The position numbers were made by a program, and so were the translations under genes. The notes under the pieces are model-generated. The model was given only the letters and a program-made list of their open reading frames with translations, did not search any database and was not told the DNA's origin. From NCBI GenBank assembly GCA_964552055.1, contig CAZKFL010000016.1:1-44528 (forward strand): a stretch of 44,528 bases of DNA. Reading direction: 5' to 3'. Positions 42,417 to 44,528 of the stretch are shown here, in pieces; the first letter of the stretch is position 1, and the number at the start of each line of letters is the position of its first letter. The stretch comes from VGMD01 sp964552055 (GTDB lineage: Bacteria > Chlamydiota > Chlamydiia > Chlamydiales > 2-12-FULL-49-11).

Positions 42417-43028
42417 ATGAAACGAAGTTTAAAATATTTGGTTATTAATTTTTCTTTAATTGCTTTATTAACGTCTTGCGCTAGCTATAATGCTGTATCT
42501 TTGAGGAGTCTGTCTCCGCTCATTATTGATTCTGGAAATGATGCAGGTAGAGAAGATGTTGTAGTTGTTGCAAAAGCATTTGATTTAAGTGAGTGCAAGG
42601 AATATTTAGATAGAGATGTCCTATCTGCAGGTTATCAACCGATTCAATTGTATATCCAAAATAATTCAAGTAAACCTTATATTTTTTCTCCAGAGAGAGT
42701 TTCTCTTTCGTGTGCAACTGCAAAAGAAGTAGGGGATATGGTGCATACCTCTACTGCTGCTAGGGTTGCAGGTTATGCAGCAGGTGCGTTATTTGTTTGG
42801 CCCTTAGTTATTCCAGCTGTAGTAGATGGCATTATGTCAGCTGAGGCAAATGATGCTTTAGATAAGGATTTTTATTCCAAAGTTGCTGGAAATCAGACTA
42901 TATTTCCCCATTCGTATTTTAATAAGATTATATTTGTGCCTTCAAATCAATTCGAATCTAAGTTTTCGATTACATTGATTGATGCGCAATCAAATCAGCC
43001 CAAATTGTTTTCTGTTATTGCTTACTAA
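42417..43028 (+). CDS. Putative lipoprotein
   Basis: A 203-aa protein with a good lipoprotein signal: basic MKRSLKY, hydrophobic core, then LLTSCASY with Cys21 at the lipobox, so it should be anchored in the outer envelope. A second hydrophobic patch lies at about 115-140 (VAGYAAGALFVWPLVIPAV). No family is recognised. TATAAT at 42400-42405 is very close to the start, and GGTGG lies just upstream of the ATG. Confidence 0.75.
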   Translation: MKRSLKYLVINFSLIALLTSCASYNAVSLRSLSPLIIDSGNDAGREDVVVVAKAFDLSECKEYLDRDVLSAGYQPIQLYIQNNSSKPYIFSPERVSLSCATAKEVGDMVHTSTAARVAGYAAGALFVWPLVIPAVVDGIMSAEANDALDKDFYSKVAGNQTIFPHSYFNKIIFVPSNQFESKFSITLIDAQSNQPKLFSVIAY

Positions 43029-43041
43029 ATAGTTAAAATGA

Positions 43042-43066
43042 GAGGTTTAGGTGATTTCTAAACCTC
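43042..43066 (+). terminator. Hairpin between the lipoprotein and AN1 genes
   Basis: A perfect 9-bp stem (GAGGTTTAG 43042-43050 with CTAAACCTC 43058-43066, 7-nt loop) lies 13 nt after the lipoprotein stop. There is no U-tract after it. It may partly terminate or protect the transcript ahead of the AN1 gene, whose AGGGAGA site follows at about 43074-43080. Confidence 0.5.
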
Positions 43067-43088
43067 CTTAAAAAGGGAGAAATTCAAT

Positions 43089-43454
43089 ATGACAAGTCCT
43101 GTTGGCCGATTTACGCCTTCGCCTGAAATACCTAAAGATGCCAAGCCTGAAGATGATGAGCTTTTACGGCGTGCAGCTGCTGCAGCGCGAAACAAAGTGG
43201 TGTTATTAGATCCTGCTCGAGCGCCACTTAAATCTCGATGCTCTGTTTGTAAAAAAAAAGGGTACACAATTCTAATGGGATGCGCTTGTAAACTTTTAGT
43301 TTGTGCTAAGCACCGCTTTTCGCACGAATGTACAGTTGATCATAGCTTGCTCGCTCGAACTGAAGATGAAGATAATAGTCAGACTGCATCTCGCAAAAAG
43401 ACCAAAGTTGTCAGCTCAGAGCATGTAGGTCCTTCCGGAGATACAGCTTTTTAA
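43089..43454 (+). CDS. AN1-type zinc-finger protein, putative effector
   Basis: A 121-aa protein with a single cysteine/histidine cluster: C51-x2-C54-x10-C65-x-C67-x4-C72-x2-H75-x3-H79-x-C81. This is the AN1 zinc-finger pattern (C-x2-C-x9-12-C-x1-2-C-x4-C-x2-H-x5-H-x-C) except that the His-His gap is three residues. AN1 fingers are overwhelmingly eukaryotic (ZFAND/stress-associated proteins) and act in ubiquitin-proteasome and stress responses. The flanking regions are Ser/Glu/Lys-rich and probably disordered; the basic stretch SRKKTKVV might serve as a nuclear targeting signal. A good AGGGAGA site precedes the ATG. No other domain is present. Confidence 0.75.
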   Translation: MTSPVGRFTPSPEIPKDAKPEDDELLRRAAAAARNKVVLLDPARAPLKSRCSVCKKKGYTILMGCACKLLVCAKHRFSHECTVDHSLLARTEDEDNSQTASRKKTKVVSSEHVGPSGDTAF

Positions 43455-43578
43455 AGCGTTTAAAAAATTAATTGATTGCTCCACGAGAATTGATTTAAAT
43501 TTAAATAATTAGTATTAGTTCTCGTTGGGTTATCTTACATAAGTCATTTCCTTTGATTGATTAGTGTTTTATTTACAT

Positions 43579-43606
43579 TTTTACCTATATATCAATATGT
43601 TATAAT
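43579..43606 (+). promoter_or_regulatory. Candidate promoter upstream of the small membrane peptide and phosphatase genes
   Basis: TTTTAC (43579-43584) and a perfect TATAAT (43601-43606), 16 nt apart, lie in an AT-rich spacer after the AN1 gene. The predicted start is about 25 nt before the ATG at 43638. The -35 match is weak. Confidence 0.4.
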
Positions 43607-43637
43607 TTGAGCTATATTTAAATAATAGGTGATGGTT

Positions 43638-43892
43638 ATGCAATTATCTTTAAAAACTCCCTTACAAATGTGTCAATTAGGACTTGATTTTAACTCACAA
43701 CCTAATAGATTTTCTGATAATCGCTACTTAGAAATCGCAGCGAAAGCCTCTGCATTCGTACTCTCCTTCATCTGTTATTTACCAGCTTTGCTCCTCGCAT
43801 CGCTTAGCCGCCCCTCGCATTCAACCTTAAGAACTCCTAATCCGATTGAATTACCTGCTGAAATTCCGGGTCCATGTAAGTGTGTAATTTAG
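43638..43892 (+). CDS. Small membrane protein overlapping the phosphatase gene
   Basis: An 84-aa protein whose ATG at 43638 follows an AGGTGA site. Its only feature is a hydrophobic helix (about 36-54, AFVLSFICYLPALLLASL) near the middle, followed by a Pro-rich tail ending PGPCKCVI. It ends at 43892, overlapping the phosphatase start at 43880 by 13 nt in another frame. The two may be a coupled pair, or this may be the amino-terminal membrane anchor of the phosphatase separated by a frameshift. Confidence 0.5.
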   Translation: MQLSLKTPLQMCQLGLDFNSQPNRFSDNRYLEIAAKASAFVLSFICYLPALLLASLSRPSHSTLRTPNPIELPAEIPGPCKCVI

Positions 43893-44464
43893 ATCTAGTT
43901 CGTTTAGTCGAACAGCGAGGGTTCGATATTAATACTGCCGCTCTTGCTTTGGAGGAAAATATTGGGAATAAAATTTCATTTATAAGCCAAGATGTTATGG
44001 TCGGCTCCGAGATTCAAGCAGCAGATAGAGAATTGTTGGGGCGACTAAATATTTCATTAGTGGTTAATGTGCCTGGTGATTGCCGAAAACATCCTGCTGT
44101 GGGTTCAGATCATATTTCATGTAATTTTTTTGAGGGGCAGCAATTAAGCGGTGGTAACACGATTCGGTATATTGAAGCAAATGTTGCAGATGATGGATCA
44201 ACACCTCTTCCCTTGACCGAGCTCGTAAGAGCTATTGAGCAGGAAGTTCAGAGAGGAGGACGGGTCCTTATTCATTGTAAAGAAGGTAAATCTAGAACAG
44301 GCGCAGTGGGTATTGCATGGATTATGTTTAATGAGAGGAAAGGCTTCGAAGAAGCCTTTCGGTTGTACAAGCAAAGACGTGGCGTTCCTGATGGTTCTAG
44401 ATTTATCCCAACTGATATTCTTCTTGATCAGTTACGAGCATGGAATCCAAGAGATGTGGGTTAG
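43880..44464 (+). CDS. Dual-specificity protein phosphatase
   Basis: A 194-aa protein beginning at GTG. The phosphatase signature H-C-x5-R is intact as IHCKEGKSRTG (His132, Cys133, Arg139), and the general-acid loop is VADDGS (Asp104/105). This is the cysteine-dependent DSP fold, which removes phosphate from Ser/Thr/Tyr or from other phosphates. Host-like DSPs occur among pathogen effectors, so a host target is possible. An in-frame stop lies directly before the GTG, so no longer start exists in this frame. A 17-bp repeat lies 5 nt after the stop. Confidence 0.88.
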   Translation: MCNLDLVRLVEQRGFDINTAALALEENIGNKISFISQDVMVGSEIQAADRELLGRLNISLVVNVPGDCRKHPAVGSDHISCNFFEGQQLSGGNTIRYIEANVADDGSTPLPLTELVRAIEQEVQRGGRVLIHCKEGKSRTGAVGIAWIMFNERKGFEEAFRLYKQRRGVPDGSRFIPTDILLDQLRAWNPRDVG

Positions 44465-44469
44465 GTCTT

Positions 44470-44486
44470 AGAAGCTGTACTAAAAC
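44470..44486. repeat. 17-bp dispersed repeat, copy B
   Basis: AGAAGCTGTACTAAAAC is the exact reverse complement of 6561-6577 and, like it, follows a stop codon within 8 nt. The end of the window (to 44528) shows no further gene. Confidence 0.6.
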
Positions 44487-44528
44487 CCTGATTGGATAGC
44501 TGTATTACATAAAATTAAAAACTTTTTT

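Noticed and set aside
43871..43892. C-terminal CKCVI of the small membrane protein as a host prenylation site
   Set aside because: A CaaX box needs Cys at the fourth position from the end; here Cys is third and fifth, so it does not fit.

Overview
The window looks like chromosome from a chlamydia outside the genus Chlamydia, an 'environmental' member of the Parachlamydiales/Simkaniaceae/Rhabdochlamydiaceae type. Three things point there. The block malQ - CesT-type chaperone - copN - sctV - sctU - (insertion) - ychF - truB - rbfA - infB - nusA - rpsA has the gene order I remember from Chlamydia trachomatis (CT087-CT098). The block rpe - ... - efp - accB - accC matches CT121-CT124, and its EF-P is the divergent second chlamydial paralogue. 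The DNA is AT-rich, and host-like domains (F-box, J domain, ankyrin, SET, AN1 zinc finger, dual-specificity phosphatase) sit among housekeeping genes. Genus-level placement is inference only.

Layout. 1-6.55 kb is accessory: a partial gene end and bidirectional terminator, a 440-aa protein with weak nucleoside-phosphorylase-like motifs, a Nudix-box protein, an uncharacterised helical protein, an exported protein with HxD...H...R residues typical of 2OG-Fe(II) dioxygenases, and another uncharacterised protein. 6.58-21.99 kb is a long minus-strand block with type III secretion genes first (reading downstream to upstream), then translation genes, interrupted by a DUF4143-type AAA ATPase. 22.09-29.17 kb is a tightly packed plus-strand operon with many overlapping genes: ACT-less aspartokinase, a 558-aa unknown, rpe, yvcK-like, HAD phosphatase, efp, accB, accC, ending in a terminator. 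rfbA follows.

30.3-33.66 kb holds the most striking locus: two overlapping minus-strand genes, an F-box + J-domain protein followed by an ankyrin + SET-domain protein, translationally coupled by a 4-nt overlap. They look like a pair of co-expressed host-directed effectors (ubiquitin/chaperone and methyltransferase themes). 33.8-35.74 kb contains gene debris and a recent tandem duplication: a YitT-family transporter gene, a tiny proline-rich gene, a decayed copy of the yitT 3' end, and a second tiny proline-rich paralogue. tRNA-Asp and tRNA-Val follow.

36-41.5 kb has a 605-aa putative inclusion-membrane-like protein, a small lipoprotein-like gene overlapping surE tail to tail, then surE, a sodium:solute symporter and ttcA (minus strand), and a SEC-C protein. 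tRNA-Thr and tRNA-Tyr follow. 41.8-44.5 kb is a second accessory, probably host-interaction cluster: a hydrophobic 167-aa protein, a lipoprotein, an AN1-type zinc-finger protein, and a small membrane peptide overlapping a dual-specificity phosphatase. No rRNA, CRISPR array, intact insertion sequence or phage module is visible.
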